From: Aplidium turbinatum
Lineage: Eukaryota > Chordata > Ascidiacea > Aplousobranchia > Polyclinidae
Direction of reading: 5' to 3'
DNA length: 64,000 nucleotides
NCBI GenBank assembly: GCA_918807975.1
Contig: OU964918.1
Location: forward strand, 53,304,477 to 53,368,476
Both the position numbers and the translations under genes were made by a program. Within the stretch, counting starts at the first letter, position 1; each line of letters opens with the position of its first letter. Positions 1 through 13,017 of the stretch are shown piece after piece. The notes under the pieces are model-generated. The model was not told where the DNA came from and ran no database searches. It saw only the letters and a list, made by a program, of their open reading frames with translations.

Positions 1-169
1 AGATATTGTGCGTCTTGTAATTACACCGCTTTAATCTCTTTGTATTATCTTACCGTATTCGGGCATAGCCTAATACCTGTTAATGAAGACTTGAATAAAA
101 TTGACGGGGAAGACAAGGTCCCGTCATCTTTGCGCTGACCTTGTCAAGATACTACCGTTCAAAGCGGTG

Positions 170-239
170 CCCAAAAAGCAAAATCCGTCATTTTACATTG
201 TCTACGTCAATGTAAAAATGATGAATTTTACTGTCTGGG
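170..239. repeat. Short palindromic MITE copy (CCCAGA-ended family)
   Basis: This inverted repeat of about 70 bp lies in the XPO1 intron at the left edge. Its arms share a CGTCATTTTACATTG-like core and the right end reads CTGTCTGGG. The same ends occur in the TA-flanked element at 26752-26840, so this is probably a decayed copy of that family. Its own TA flanks are no longer visible. Confidence 0.55.
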
Positions 240-317
240 TGGTCATTCCACTGGCTCAGCCACAGCATTATACTATTGTTATAATTATGTTTAATAACGG
301 CACTTTTGCTATTTTAG

Positions 318-3300
318 AAACTCACGACGGAGTGCAAGACATGGCCTGCGACACTTTTATTAAAATTGCGCAGAAGTGCCGTCGCCACTTCGTCCAAATG
401 CAAGTTGGTGAAGCAATGCCTTTCATTGAAGAAATCTTGTCAAACATAAGCACAATCATATGCGACCTGCAACCACAACAGGTAATATCTTTTGACATTA
501 AGCTAACTTGTTCTCATGGCTTGTCAAAACGTTGTTTTATTAAAAATAGTCAGTAAACTAACAACATTGTACTGCTCTTGTAGGTCCACACGTTTTATGA
601 AGCCGTGGGTTTCATGATCAGCTCACAGACAGACCCTGTGGTTCAGGAACATCTGATTGAAAAGTACATGCTGCTTCCGAACCAGGTAAAATAATGCCAT
701 GAAACATCTCCCACAATGATGTCCTAAGGTCGAAGCAGAGTACAAGCAAGCTCGTTTACTTGGCCACAGTACAAGCAGTCCTCGGCCAGAAAATATTTCT
801 TTTTTACGTTGATTCAACGTACGCTACGCAGACTTTGAATCAATGTAAAAAGAATTATTTTGTTGACTAGGTTGTAGATTTTAATGGGTGGGTGTAATAT
901 TTTCATTTGTGACGCGCAGGTATGGGACAGCATCATCCGGAGAGCCACCAAAGACGTTGACATTCTTAAGGACCCTGCCACTGTTAAACAGCTTGGCAGC
1001 ATCCTCAAAACCAACGTCAGAGCAGGAAAAGCAGTTGGTCACAGCTTTGTTCAACAGGTAGCGTCTTATCGCTGTGCAATTAAGTCACCAAAGTCACGGT
1101 CCAATTTTATTACTTGGCAGGTCCACTAAGAATTTTGTTGATATGTTGTTGACTTTGGTTAAATTAACCGTATTATGAGTTTCGTAGCAGATTTTTCTAA
1201 GGAACTTTTCACGGCATAGATTGAAAGCCATGCTTTATTTGAGGTGTGAATATTCTCTCCTGCCCGATGACGATACACTTAACCCAGCGAGGAGCAGTGG
1301 TGCGAATTTGAAGGACTATCCACCAAACACTGAAGCAAATATTAAACGATAATTGTCTTGATTTAATCTTCAATAATTTTATTTGCTTCTCATCTTCAGT
1401 GTCTGGTAATAGCGATTTGGATTTGCTTTCCAATGACGTTTTGAGATTATGAGATCCGAGGGCTTACCCAGTCGACAAATCACTTTACATTGATTCAATG
1501 TCCGCAAATGCATGGATTCTTTGCTCGCTGGGAATATCATGTGAGAGTTCACCATCAGGCGACCATTACATGTAGAGTGCAATAGTGCATGCTATAGAAT
1601 AGATAAATTTAAGCCTCATTTGCATTTTATGAGCCTCGTGTTTAAGTAATTACACCTTGAGGTTATTATCTTGGTCAAAATGCTCTTCCAGTTGGGCCGC
1701 ATCTATCTGGACATGTTGAACGTGTATAAATGCTTGAGCGAGAACATATCGGCGGCGATCACTCAGAACGGCGAAGGCGTCATGAAGCAACCACTCATCC
1801 GTAGCATGCGGACGGTGAAGAAAGAGACGCTGAAGCTCATCTCTGGTTGGGTTAGCAGAACCACAGATCCGGACATGGTGAGCTTTCTCCCGTTACTCGT
1901 TAGCTTTGAATAGGTTGCATTAATCTGTAGTTTATTCATAAAGCGAGTGTGGAAAAACACTTTGGCGTAGTCGTGACTTCAAATCAGTGCCCAAAGTGCA
2001 GTCCCCGTTTAGGCTCTTATCTAGAATATGCAATATTACAGCTTAGGCCGAATTTTAAAGAAAAAATGAGTAAAGATTTTAATGCAGTCTGCCAAGACTA
2101 TTAATAAGCCTAAAATGCGGTATGTCGCTAAAAAAAACTTTAGACACTTCTGCTTTAAATCGTATCTGACACTTAGTTTTTGACATTGTATTCATTTAAG
2201 TTTTTAAGGTTTAAAATACTGTGCTCCAGCACTTCAATTGCATTAAATTTCTAAGGTGGTTGATAACTTTGTATGTTTGATCAGGTGGCGGAAAACTTCG
2301 TGCCCCCATTGTTGGAAGCTGTGCTGATCGATTACCGCTCCAATGCTCCAGCAGCGCGCGAGCCTGAAGTGTTGAGCACAATCGCAACCATTGTTAACAA
2401 ACTGGAGGTATGGAAGTCCAAGATTGAGAAAAGTCTTGTTTTTAATTGGAATAATTTACGTCTCCTGGTGAATTTAAACAGCTGGCTGCTTGGTCGAAAT
2501 CGTCAGTGCTACCGTACTATGGAAAGCACACAGCTGTGTCACAAGACGCTTCACGGTTTCTTTGAAAGTAGAAACAAAAATTGACCCCTTGTCTATTTGT
2601 CTTAATCCAACCCTTTCAACGCCCAGGCGTTAGTCTCCATACAACAAAAACAGCTTGTAAGAGGTATTAAGGAACACATCATTCTTTTTTCAGGCAGCCA
2701 TAACTAAAGAAATCCCGGAGATTTTTGACGCCGTGTTCGAATGTACTCTAGAAATGATCAATAAAGACTTTGAGGAGTTTCCAGAATACAGAACCAATTT
2801 CTTCCTCTTATTACAGGTAGGCTCTAATTTGATGGACACAGTTTTACATATAATGCAGGTTGTTTGGCGTAACCATTACACCTACTGTAAGTCTTGGATG
2901 GGGCTGCATAAATACCAGTTTCCAGAAAGCACAGTTAAACAGCTAGACCGATTTTAACTCGGCTGATTTTAACCCGTTTTTCACATATAACCATTGGCCA
3001 AACAACTCCAGCTGCATCGACTGGGAGCTGCAATATCGCGCATTGCATTACAGTCGTTTTGCAGCAATTACATTGGCATAAACTTTGTTAGTTTCCCTGA
3101 CGGTGTTAAAAAACTAAAAAAATGTTATCTGAAATATTAATACCCTTTGTCCGACACAGGCCGTCAATAATCACTGCTTCCCTGCCCTGCTGGACATTCC
3201 CCAACCTCAATTCAAATTGGTTCTTGATTCGATAATCTGGGCGTTTAAACACACAATGAGAAACGTCGCACACACAGGTAAATGGCTATTAGTAGGCTGA

Positions 3301-5501
3301 AGTACACATCAATGTTGTACGGTTTCGATATCTGCACAAAGCGGTATCAATAAAAGTTAAAGCATATGTGACTTATTCCACATGTGTATATAAAACGATT
3401 TGTTTCATCCTAATGCTCCGTATTCGCCGTGGTAATAGCGGTTTTTCACAAGCTTTTAAAACACAGTTTCCTAGTCATGTGCAATAACGAGTGGTACTGG
3501 AGTTGGAGTATTGTCGTTTTATAAAAGCTACTGTCTTCGGCTTGGCTTGTTTTATCTGCACTCGTGAAATAAGTTGTCATCATGCTGCTGAAGACGAAAC
3601 AATCTTTCATGTGATGCAGTTATATAGCGACACCAGCTTTTGTGTTTGCGATGTCTTATCTTGCTTTCTTGTTCAGGGCTGAGCATCCTCTATCAACTTC
3701 TACAAAACATCACCCTCGTTGAAGGCGCTGCCCAAAAATTTTATCAAATGTACTTCACCGACATTCTACAGCATGTCTTTAGCGTTGGAACTGATACTTC
3801 CCACACAGCAGGTACACCATATGCGCTGTGGTCGTCTTTATTTTTCCGTTTTATTTCTAAAGTCCGATGACGACACACAAACTTGCGAGGAGAAGTGGTG
3901 CAAATATGAAGGACTTGATCCCAGGCAGTGGAAAAAATAAAAAATCTATTAAATCTAAATATTATACATGTAAAAAAATGTTTAACCCTTTTTTACCCAT
4001 TGCCTGATATCAAGCGATTCTAATTTGCTTTCCAATGACGTATAAGATTATGAGATCTGAGGGCTTTTAGAAACATGTGACGATTCAAAGTAATAAGTTT
4101 TTTATAGCAATAAGATGAACACTTAGTCGCTCTGTTTGTGATGATATGATGTTAGAGGTCTGAAATTTTTAAATTGTTCCTGCAACTATAACTGAATGTG
4201 TAAATTGAGAATAGTGAAGCTTTAGAAAATAGTGATTTACTGTGAGAAACCTATGAATTTTAAAGACCACCAATTTTCCTAATAATTTCCAGAACTGACC
4301 ATGCACGCTTCCATCCTGGCCTACATGTTCAGCTTGGTCGAACAGAACAAGATAACTGTCCCACTGCATCCTGAGCAACCAAACAACCTGATATTCGTTC
4401 AAGAATACGTTGCTAATCTTCTCAAAGCCGCATTCCCTCACTTGCAAGAGTAAGCCAGCCTATTTTTATTTATTGATGTTGCAATGAAGATACCATTGCG
4501 CAGATGTGCCATTTAATTGTCATATAGGGATGGTAGAAGTAACTGCCCCTATTGTCATACTACGCCGTTATATTTTTAGTTGGAGACGTTTAATCGGTAT
4601 GAAAAAGTGTTTACTGGTTAGGTGCATTTGCGAGGTTAGATTCCGACATACGTCATTAAAGCATTCAGTCATACGCAGGGCTGTTGTCGAAAGGATTTTG
4701 GCGTGTTCAGAGTCTACCTGAACACTAAACCGAGGAGTCGGAGCCGAACAGTTTTCGCCTGATTCCACAGCCCTGGCCATATGAAAAACCTTCGTATTCT
4801 TATAAAGCAAATGGTTTACGCGAAATCTTCCAACTACTCATTGATCACCACTATCCTTGTTGTTCATCAACTTATTTTCATGTTCTGTTGCAGCGCGCAA
4901 ATCAAGTTATTCGTCACCGGTTTGTTCAGTCTGAACCACGACATAGCATTGTTTAAGGACCATCTTCGGGACTTCCTCGTGCAAATAAAAGTAAGTTCTA
5001 CATCATTTATAGACCACACAGTACCAACGTGAAGAGTTTTGAAAATCAAACGGTCTTCAATTCGAACGTTACGATAGACTCAGTATTTAATGATTCAATA
5101 TTAATTTGTGCAGTAGCAATGTTCATTATATTAAAGAAGGCCTATGATGTGTTAGCCTCGCGATCAAGTATTACAGAAAACTATCTACAAATACCTGTCC
5201 ATCTACAAAAAGTTGTCATTGTTGCATCCAGTTTAGCAAATTCTTTCAACGCTTGGAACGATGTAAACGTGACAGCTTTTTCCCCTGTAGACAAAGTGTC
5301 AAGATTTATTGATATTTGCACGAAACATAAGTCGTATGACCGTTTTCGTTGTAGGAATTTGCTGGAGAGGACACTACTGACCTGTTCCTTGAGGAACGAG
5401 AACAAACTCTTTTAAAAGCTCAAGAAGAGAAGAAGAAAAGGCAAATGGCTGTACCCGGGATAGTCAACCCTCATGATGTTGCGGAAGAGATGCAAGATTA
5501 A
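318..5501 (+). CDS. XPO1: Exportin-1 (CRM1), C-terminal part, 11 exons
   Basis: Exons: 318-481, 584-685, 920-1057, 1692-1877, 2285-2407, 2694-2816, 3160-3277, 3677-3811, 4293-4449, 4894-4990, 5355-5501. All have GT/AG borders, the phases agree, and the frame ends in TAA. They encode about 495 residues, close to human exportin-1 from roughly residue 577 to the end. Landmarks are [71 protein letters not shown] and the tail [16 protein letters not shown]. Exportin-1 is a HEAT-repeat karyopherin that carries leucine-rich NES cargo out of the nucleus with RanGTP. The window holds the C-terminal HEAT repeats and the acidic C-terminal end. The N-terminal half, with the Ran-binding region and the leptomycin-reactive cysteine, lies off the left edge. 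The long open frame at 101-556 runs from intron into the first exon here; only 318-481 is coding. Introns are about 100-630 bp. Confidence 0.97.
803..855. repeat. Short inverted repeat in XPO1 intron
   Basis: TTTTTACGTTGATTCAACG is followed after a short spacer by its near reverse complement ending AATCAATGTAAAAAG. Related ACATTGATTCAA words occur near 1480, 26780, 28245 and 53180. It is probably the core of a dispersed palindromic MITE and ends about 65 bp before the next exon. Confidence 0.5.
1264..1465 (+). repeat. Dispersed repeat, copy 1 (XPO1 intron)
   Basis: It resembles 3864-4066 at both ends. Shared blocks are CCGATGACGA near the left end, TTTGCTTTCCAATGACGT, and GATTATGAGATCYGAGGGC at the right end. 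The middle has diverged. No coding capacity is seen, so it is probably an old non-autonomous DNA element. Confidence 0.6.
3864..4066 (+). repeat. Dispersed repeat, copy 2 (XPO1 intron)
   Basis: This is the second copy of the 1264-1465 repeat in the same orientation, in the intron after the exon at 3677-3811. It keeps the same conserved end blocks with a diverged centre. Confidence 0.6.
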
Positions 5502-6570
5502 AAGAATCCGCAACTCGAACGTGCTCCCTGACCGAAGCTTGAAGATGAAATTTTTTTGAAAATTTTTTCCTTGTCTGTAATAATTCCCGTGTTCAATTTG
5601 GCATTTTAAAAATGCCTTTTTCTGCCTTGTGTTTCAAACCCGCGAACAGTCATGTGAATTTCAGTTTTCAGACACTGTTTTTCTCTATGAGAAAGAATCA
5701 GTGTATTACTGCTGATGATTTCACGCAGTTTTATCGTGATTTCCTTCTTTCTGTTCTTGTTTTTGAAAATTTATCAGTAGTTGCGTTTGTTTCTTTTTAC
5801 CGTCTGAAGATGATTAAATTGTAACAAAAGAAACCTGACTGCGATTAATCGTTTCTTGCTTATCTGAGTAAGTTAAGTTGCTTCTGTCATTGCTTTGTCA
5901 AGTCGTGAGCGCCCTGGTACGTCACTGGAAAGTTCGACATCGTTGGAAAGCATTTGGCTGTACTTTGGTAGGACGCAACTAAAGGTGGAGATGAAGATTG
6001 GCTTCCAGTCCACTAATTTTTCAACCACAGAGCGTCTGGATACGACAAAATAGCCCATTGAGATCTCCAATGACAAAAAATTGATGTGGGCTTGTCCTGC
6101 AAGTCACAATTTGGTCCAAGTAGCCATTTGTCAAAAGTGATTTTCTATATTCGTAAGTAACCTTTCAAGAAGGTTCTAGCCTTTCTTGAAACTCCTACAT
6201 ATGACGTGTATCGGAATCCGATATAACCTACCCAATTAGTAAGGGGGTTCTTACATGCAACAAGTTTCCAAAGCTTTTTGCAAGAATCACATTCTTTAAA
6301 TCAGGTGTGTGTGTGCGCAAAGTTTTGTAGCCATAGGCATATAAAAGTTTTTACTCATTTTGCCCTTGAAATTCGGCTTAAGGTTTATGATTACAAAACA
6401 GTTTTGGTTACCGTATACCAAAACAACTTAGTTTATTTGTTTGCAATTTTACACCATTCAAACAATAAAATACCTATTAGGTAATCAAGCCTATGTGAAC
6501 AATGCAGCTGAAATTTTTAACCACTACATTGATATAGCCTACAGTGGCACACATGTGATGACAGAAACAC
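5502..6570 (+). other. XPO1 3' UTR and downstream spacer
   Basis: No gene is visible here. Candidate poly(A) signals are ATTAAA at 5813-5818, about 310 bp after the stop, and AATAAA at 6464-6469. I cannot tell which is used. One TAGCCTA word lies at 6535-6541. Confidence 0.45.
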
Positions 6571-6894
6571 TAGGGCCTGATTAAGGCTCACGGGGGCCCG
6601 AGGCACAGCTAAGTTTAGGGGCCCCTATTGGCAATTGCTTTTGATGCAGAGCAGCAGTGCTCAACTTTTGCGTAGCATAGCCAGTAACGTCGCCAAAGCT
6701 CGACAATTCGGAATCGTTATTCTGCTTAGCAATTGTTACACAATTTGAAATCGTTTCTCAAAAATAACAACTGTGCACACACTGGCACAATAACACCCAC
6801 TACCTACGCCTATGGTACGGTACTAATGTAAAAAAATGGGGGCCCCCAAAGCCAGGGGGCCTGAGGCCTGTGCCTCATGGTTAATCGAGCGCTG
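6571..6894. mobile_element. hAT-like MITE with perfect 8-bp target duplication
   Basis: The ends are TAGGGCCTGATTAA and, reversed, CAGCGCTCGATTAA, with GC-rich GGGGCCC blocks just inside. The element is flanked by AGAAACAC at 6563-6570 and again at 6895-6902, an exact 8-bp duplication typical of hAT elements. It is 324 bp with no transposase. Confidence 0.8.
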
Positions 6895-6984
6895 AGAAAC
6901 ACGAAGTATGGAAGAAGAATTTAAATGTGCATTTTTATTTCTGCATTATCACCTTTGGCCTTGCACTAGTTTTATGCTTTTTCA

Positions 6985-7255
6985 ATAAGTTTTTGTAAGG
7001 GAATGATGTTAGGAGGTTCCACTCAGTTTGGTGGATCTGGCTCTATATGATCGGTAGCCTAAATGCAGATGCAGCAAAATCATCATCGTAGAAGGTGTTG
7101 TCGTTAAAGGCCCAAAGACTGCATGCCCTAAAACCATTAACTCACTTCTCAATCGTAACTGATTTGTTATATCTACCAGTCCACTACCGTACAAATATTT
7201 TGGCAATCTCGAATAAGCTAACTCTTTTTTCTTGTTTGACAGCCACTCAAGTGCC
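6985..7255 (-). mobile_element. pogo/Tigger-like transposase remnant, C-terminal end
   Basis: Read on the - strand, one frame gives GFRACSLWAFND followed by FYDDDFAASAF. This matches the tail found after the DDE domain in pogo/Tigger (CENP-B-like) transposases, where a 'GFR.tGI.PfN' block precedes 'DF..s'. It is a fragment with shifted frames. The LTR element at 7256-13012 separates it from the N-terminal remnant at 13018-13620. Confidence 0.55.
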
Positions 7256-7822
7256 TGGTCACAGCGGTAGACCATAATCTCTTCTTGGGAAAATTTTAAC
7301 ATAAAGTTCCCGAATCCGTTCGTCTGTATATAATGACCGAAGAAACACACACTTGAACTTCTTTTCAAACAGTGTATTTCTGTAAAATTAGCCCGCGGCT
7401 ACCGAAAACGAGGGGGTGCAACGCCTACACCACTTAAACTGTCACTACACAACAGATTACTTGGATAAAAGACGGAACCTTTGTCCAGCTAGCAAGCACT
7501 AAGCCAACAGTTAAATGTGCGGCCAACTTTCAAACAATCATTTTACGAATGACCAGAATAGATAGCAATATCTCAAATTCACGTATGCAGTACTGTGACG
7601 CAATAATGAAAGACAATTATGAAGTCATTCCAACAGGTGTTTAAAGCTGATGTAATATTTCCTGTTTAAACAGGCCCAAACAGGCCCAAACAGGTTTGAC
7701 ACAATTCTTATGAACGCTGGTGCAATTTTGGCACATTTTCTAGCAACTTCCATGACGTAATATTCAGTAGACTTGAACGGTTTTTATATGACGTTTGATT
7801 AGGTGAACAATTGTCTGGAACA
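7256..7822 (-). repeat. 3' LTR of BEL/Pao fossil 1
   Basis: 567 bp, starting TG and ending CA on the - strand. It appears identical to the copy at 12446-13012. It contains a tandem CAAACAGGCC word near the middle. Confidence 0.93.
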
Positions 7823-8129
7823 TAGCGGCCCCTAGTTATGACAGTCTGACATGGCATAACTAAAAAAGAATTGACGACAATTGTGAGCCAATGAATAAAA
7901 ACACATGATACACTAATTGTTTGAATCACTCACGTTTAAGTTAATACGCAAATACAAAGGGCATGCAAAGAATGAACAGCAATAAGAATAAACACGACGA
8001 TACATGAAATTGGTACCATAGGTACACGCTAAAATGACGCTATATACAATGATTGCGATAATAACCTACTGTTCCGGGCTCAGACAAGGGTCGGCCACCG
8101 CAGACAAAACCAGGCTCAAACCCTAACAC

Positions 8130-8700
8130 TTAGGTGTTTTTTACGGGGGCGAGGCACGAAATATCCCTCAACACGTAGTCTACTTTCACTTTCCCCGTAC
8201 TCTCATCATAGTTGCAGACGGCAACTTTGGCTCTACGAACCACAGGCTTCCCTTTCCTAAGTTGTGGAACTACCTCATGCACCCTCCCAAGTTGATACTT
8301 CCCACGTTTACCAATGTCTTGGAGAGAACCTACCACTACAAGTTGACCAGGCTCCAAATTCTCGGCCATTTTTAGCCATTTTTTCCGGCCCTGAAGACCT
8401 GGCAAGTAAAAATCGATCCATTTACTCCAAAACTGCTGAGAAAGTGACAAATTGAACCGATAATCCCTTCTTAATTGGTCACGATCATGTGGTTGCCCAA
8501 CAGCACAGTATGGGTCTAAGTATGGGGTCAAAAGTGAGGCAGGGGTGATGACAGTAAAATCCCTAGGGTCGTCACTCAAAGGTACCAAAGGGCGTTCGTT
8601 CACGATCCGAACGGCACTGCCTGTGTACGTAAGCAGTTCAATAAAATTGGGCTTACGAATTGAAGAGTCCAAAATGTGAAAAAAGTACTTGGTCATATCG
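8130..8700 (-). mobile_element. BEL/Pao fossil 1: integrase C-terminal region
   Basis: The reading includes LEPGQLVVVGS and GKYQLGRVHEVVPQ, typical of the chromo-like domain (DUF5641) that ends Pao-type integrases. It is nearly identical to the matching part of fossil 2. Part of a fossil element. Confidence 0.85.
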
Positions 8701-9249
8701 GCCACGAAACCAAATCTACTCAGCCGAAATCCAGCCAAGAGATCTGCCAGAGGATTTAACAAATCAGGACGCGAAAACATTACCTCATTAACACAAGTTC
8801 CTCGAAATTCAGATTGTTTTAAAGCCTTCTTCCTTAAAGCAGCAGCTCTATCTGACGCCAAAACAAAATTGTTAGGTAAATCAATATCTTCCTTCAACGG
8901 AACAGGTATCTCAAATCGACCATCTTTCAACTCAATATTCGGTTCGACAAGTTCTCTAGCCAAAATATCATTGCGAGACAATTCACAGGTTTCATTTTGC
9001 AAAGTCAAATCCTGAATGACTTTATTCAGGTCTGCTATTTCCATATCGCGAGACTCAATTTTACGCTGAAAGCCAGAGATGACATCCGACTCTGAAGACG
9101 TCTGCACTCTGCACACTTTAGCAACGCTTTCAACTAAGGGTGACTTACCACCACAAGCCAACCAACCGAGAGGAGTGAGCAAAGCATGCGGTTCACTACG
9201 ATTGTCACCAACACGTTTTTTTTTTTGTCCACATCAAATAAGCGTTGTC

Positions 9250-9700
9250 GTTGCCAATCAGTACATCTACAGTACTACAATCATTCAAATGAAACATATT
9301 CACGTCATGAAAATGACGGAAACTACTTAAATCCTGCTTACGTGGTAAAGTCTTAACATCGTCAGCCCAAGCTGGGTTAACCACCGAAGTTATATCACAA
9401 AACAGTTCATCAGTCTCTAACGACTGGATGTTGAGTTTAACAAGTTCAGCACAAGTAGGTTTCTGACCAGCCAGAGTATCCATTTTAAACGACGCTTTAT
9501 CATACGGTTTAAGACCAAGTTCGCACACCAAGTCACTTGAAACAAAGGTCAACTGCGAACCAGGATCATGCTGACAATACACCAACTTCGATTTGCCAGT
9601 CATTGGATTCAAAACACGAGCAGCAGTAACGCGGTTAAAGGCTGCTTTAACATTTCCAATCTTAACATTACGCACAGGAACTCTGGCACCAGCCTCATCT
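9250..9700 (-). mobile_element. BEL/Pao fossil 1: aspartic protease region
   Basis: This matches the Pao-family retropepsin (A17/DUF1758 type), with a D-x-G active-site word in HDPGSQLTFVSS. Next to it, at about 9750-9970, are cysteine-rich words such as CLNCLRQHMVRDC and CRKCG, which look like a nucleic-acid-binding zinc knuckle. Confidence 0.8.
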
Positions 9701-9979
9701 TTACCGACCGAATCCAGAGAATCACGTGACGTCACATAAAAATCATGCAGAAGAAAATAGTGTTTCCTATCGTTGGTAGGTCCACACTTACGACAGTTAT
9801 TTGCATGATTACAGTCTCTAACCATATGCTGGCGCAAACAATTCAAGCATTTGCCAGCTTTCACAATGACATCTCTCCGATCTTTAGGTGTCAAGCGCAA
9901 AAATTCTTTACAATTAGACAAAAAATGATATTCAACTTGACCACGTGACGAACAACAAATACATGCCGGCAGGTCTTTT

Positions 9980-12000
9980 CGTCTAGCCTCACCACCGCGC
10001 GGTGCGCCAACAGCAGTCGAGTACTGCGAACTTCCTGACATGACATTATCATGGGGTTTTACAGACGTCTGCCTAACCGGACATGAAGGCAATTTTCCTT
10101 TGCCAAACTTTTTAAAATGCTGCGACTCACCAGAATCGCCCATTAGCATGATGCTAAAATCAGTCGACTTACGCGTTTCCTCCCGTACTACAAAATCAAA
10201 CAAACTCTGAAAAGTAGGTTCCTCAGTGCTACCATACTGATCACCTAAAAAGTCAAGATAACGCTGCTTAGCGTCAAACGGGAGTCGCTTAGCCAAATCC
10301 AAAACAAAACGTCTTTCTAATTTATCACGCTGACCATAAGCTTTCGCGTAAAGCAAACACTGCGACAATTCATCTTTAAACTCTTTCAAATCACTGGAAG
10401 AGATAGAAGTCAATTTGCTACCATAGCGATACTTTCTAATTTCTGGTTCTGCGAAAAGACCTCCACGAACTCCAAAACGTTGGGACAAGCGAGCTAACGA
10501 CATTTCTATCCTGTCTTCCTCTGACAAGCCAGGAGTGTCGGAAACCAAATTAGCAATCGTTTGCGCAGCTGTTCTAACACAAGCTGCTTGCAACAAAGTC
10601 AAACGAGTTCCCTTAAAGGGCGAAGCTGCCATCAAGGCCGTAACACGATTTTTAAAGAAGACAAATGGCATATTATTACCATCGTAACCAATCAAGGCCG
10701 CCTTATCGAAGAACGTCCTACTATTTTGGTATTCAAAAAAGCAATCCTGCTGTTGAGAACTCGATTTAGCGGGAGAAGACAAGCTATATCCCTTAAGGGG
10801 CTGAGTGGGCTCAGTCACATGTAGGCTACAGCCCGATCACGATCCTCAAACACGTTAAAATCAGGAGACACGATACGCCTCTCACAACCACCCAAATTAC
10901 GTGTAGCTGGGCGATCAGCAACTAGCGGCGCAGAAAACTTTGAAGGGGGCAAAGCATTACTGCTAATGGCGGCCCCGTGACCTGTACGCTCTGGGGGAAG
11001 AATTCGGTTGTAATTTGCAGACCTTGGCTCTACAGCCTTCGGAAGACCCTTAGCCGCGGCCCTGAGACCTCCTGAAACAGCTTGAAAAGATGTGGATTGC
11101 CCTGGTCCACTTACAGATTGAACAGGCGTCTGGAAAAGGTTATGTAAATTAAACTGTGATTGATGTTCACTTCTGGAATGCCTAGAAGATCCCTTCTTAG
11201 AGCTACGCCGGGAGCCCACCTCTGATCGATATTCAGCTAATGCCACTTCCTTACGTTGTTCAGCCCTCAACTGAGCGTCTTTGAGTGCGAACTCAGCAGC
11301 TCTCGCTTCGGCTTTCGCGGCAGCCTCAGTTCGTACGGCCTCAGCTCTCGCGGCGGCCTCAGCAGCTCTCGCTTCGGCCTCAGCTCTCGCGGCAGCCTCA
11401 GCTCGTATGGCCTCAGCTCTCGCGGCAGCCTCAGTTCGTATGGCCTCAGCTCTCATGGCAGCCTCAGCAGCTCTCGCTTCGGCTTGTATCTGGAGCTCCT
11501 CTCGTCTTAGCTGTAGGTTAATTTGTGCCACTATCCGTGACGAGCTCTCAGACATCCTAGTGCTTACATTTGAGGCGCTATCCTCAGGATGTATGTCAGC
11601 ATCCAACCTATCTGAGAACTCACTTTCTTTTTGTTCGAAGTTATTTTTTAACGAGTTAAATTCGGGGTCTACCCTATCACGAAGTTCTGCTAAAATTGCA
11701 GAGTTAAAATTTTTACTCAAGAGAGCATGGAAATGCCGTAATTCCTCTTCTAAAGTAGATAAGTTGGATCGAAAAATTAACAGTTCCTGCTTATCACTCA
11801 AAGAACCTAGGGCCACAGAAAGTTTCCCAATTTGAGTCAAAATATCCCGTCTAAGATGCCGGACCTCTCGAACTGACTTAGCCTCATCGTTAATGGGTCC
11901 CTCCCCAGAATGGCCTGCCCGACCGCAAAGAACATCATCAGGCTTAAACTCAGTCGAGTCGACGGCGGTCGAGTCCCTGTCACCACCGAGTGTAGACATA
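9980..12000 (-). mobile_element. BEL/Pao fossil 1: gag-like region
   Basis: The first part is a helical, charged region with an Ala/Glu/Arg repeat (AEAAARAEA and variants) at about 11280-11510, probably a long coiled coil. It is followed by a capsid-like DUF1759 region. Part of a fossil element. Confidence 0.8.
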
Positions 12001-12445
12001 TTAAATGTTAGGGCTAAATTTAACAATTAAAAAATTAAGTTACACAAACACACAAAATTACAGTAGTTATAAAAAACTTAACTGCAAAGACCGTAAAAAT
12101 ACAAAAAAGAATTTAAATGCACGATACCGTAGCTGTACGAGTATGTGAAGTCCAAACGTCCACAAAACTTGCTTGGATTCTTCCACTTGAATCTTCAAGC
12201 ACAGATGGATTGCGTTTAATCTTCTTTCTTGCCAATAAATGTCAAAGTTATTTTTCTTCTGTACCAAACTGAGAAGAAATGTCTTTACTTTTTAGCTTAA
12301 AGTTCTTCAGTTGCCTACCGAGAAGAAATGTCTTTAATTTTCTTTGCTTCTTTAGACTACCAACCAATAAGATCTTCTTTTATTATTTCTTTGCTTCTAA
12401 GTGCTTCTTAGCCTACCAACTACAAACTTCGTCTTTTATTTTTTA

Positions 12446-13012
12446 TGGTCACAGCGGTAGACCATAATCTCTTCTTGGGAAAATTTTAACATAAAGTTCC
12501 CGAATCCGTTCGTCTGTATATAATGACCGAAGAAACACACACTTGAACTTCTTTTCAAACAGTGTATTTCTGTAAAATTAGCCCGCGGCTACCGAAAACG
12601 AGGGGGTGCAACGCCTACACCACTTAAACTGTCACTACACAACAGATTACTTGGATAAAAGACGGAACCTTTGTCCAGCTAGCAAGCACTAAGCCAACAG
12701 TTAAATGTGCGGCCAACTTTCAAACAATCATTTTACGAATGACCAGAATAGATAGCAATATCTCAAATTCACGTATGCAGTACTGTGACGCAATAATGAA
12801 AGACAATTATGAAGTCATTCCAACAGGTGTTTAAAGCTGATGTAATATTTCCTGTTTAAACAGGCCCAAACAGGCCCAAACAGGTTTGACACAATTCTTA
12901 TGAACGCTGGTGCAATTTTGGCACATTTTCTAGCAACTTCCATGACGTAATATTCAGTAGACTTGAACGGTTTTTATATGACGTTTGATTAGGTGAACAA
13001 TTGTCTGGAACA
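12446..13012 (-). repeat. 5' LTR of BEL/Pao fossil 1
   Basis: 567 bp and apparently identical to the other LTR. It is followed on the - strand by an AT-rich leader built from short repeats, before gag. No standard tRNA primer site directly abuts the LTR. Confidence 0.92.
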
Positions 13013-13017
13013 GTGCC

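Larger units (their letters stand above)
7256..13012 (-). mobile_element. BEL/Pao LTR retrotransposon fossil 1
   Basis: This element is on the - strand with LTRs at 7256-7822 and 12446-13012. I see no difference between the two 567-bp LTRs, so the insertion is very young. It has a 5-bp target duplication, GTGCC, on both sides. Recognisable parts are a gag-like coiled-coil region, a CCHC knuckle and aspartic-protease region, and the integrase C-terminal domain. It is shorter than fossil 2, does not carry all of pol, and is broken, with a few breaks in what remains. A purine-rich stretch (CTAGGGGCCGC on the - strand) lies beside the 3' LTR. It sits inside a pogo-like fossil. Confidence 0.93.

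Noticed and set aside
101-317. Open frame upstream of the first XPO1 exon in the window
   Set aside because: Homology to exportin-1 begins at 318 after an AG acceptor. The earlier part is intron and includes a MITE.
461-463. Cysteine in TIICDLQ as the leptomycin-reactive residue of exportin-1
   Set aside because: Counting back from the C-terminus puts this near human residue 625. The reactive Cys528 lies upstream of the window.
11281-11835. Long Ala/Ser-rich open frame on the + strand
   Set aside because: It is antisense to the repetitive gag coiled coil. The composition is explained by the repeat.
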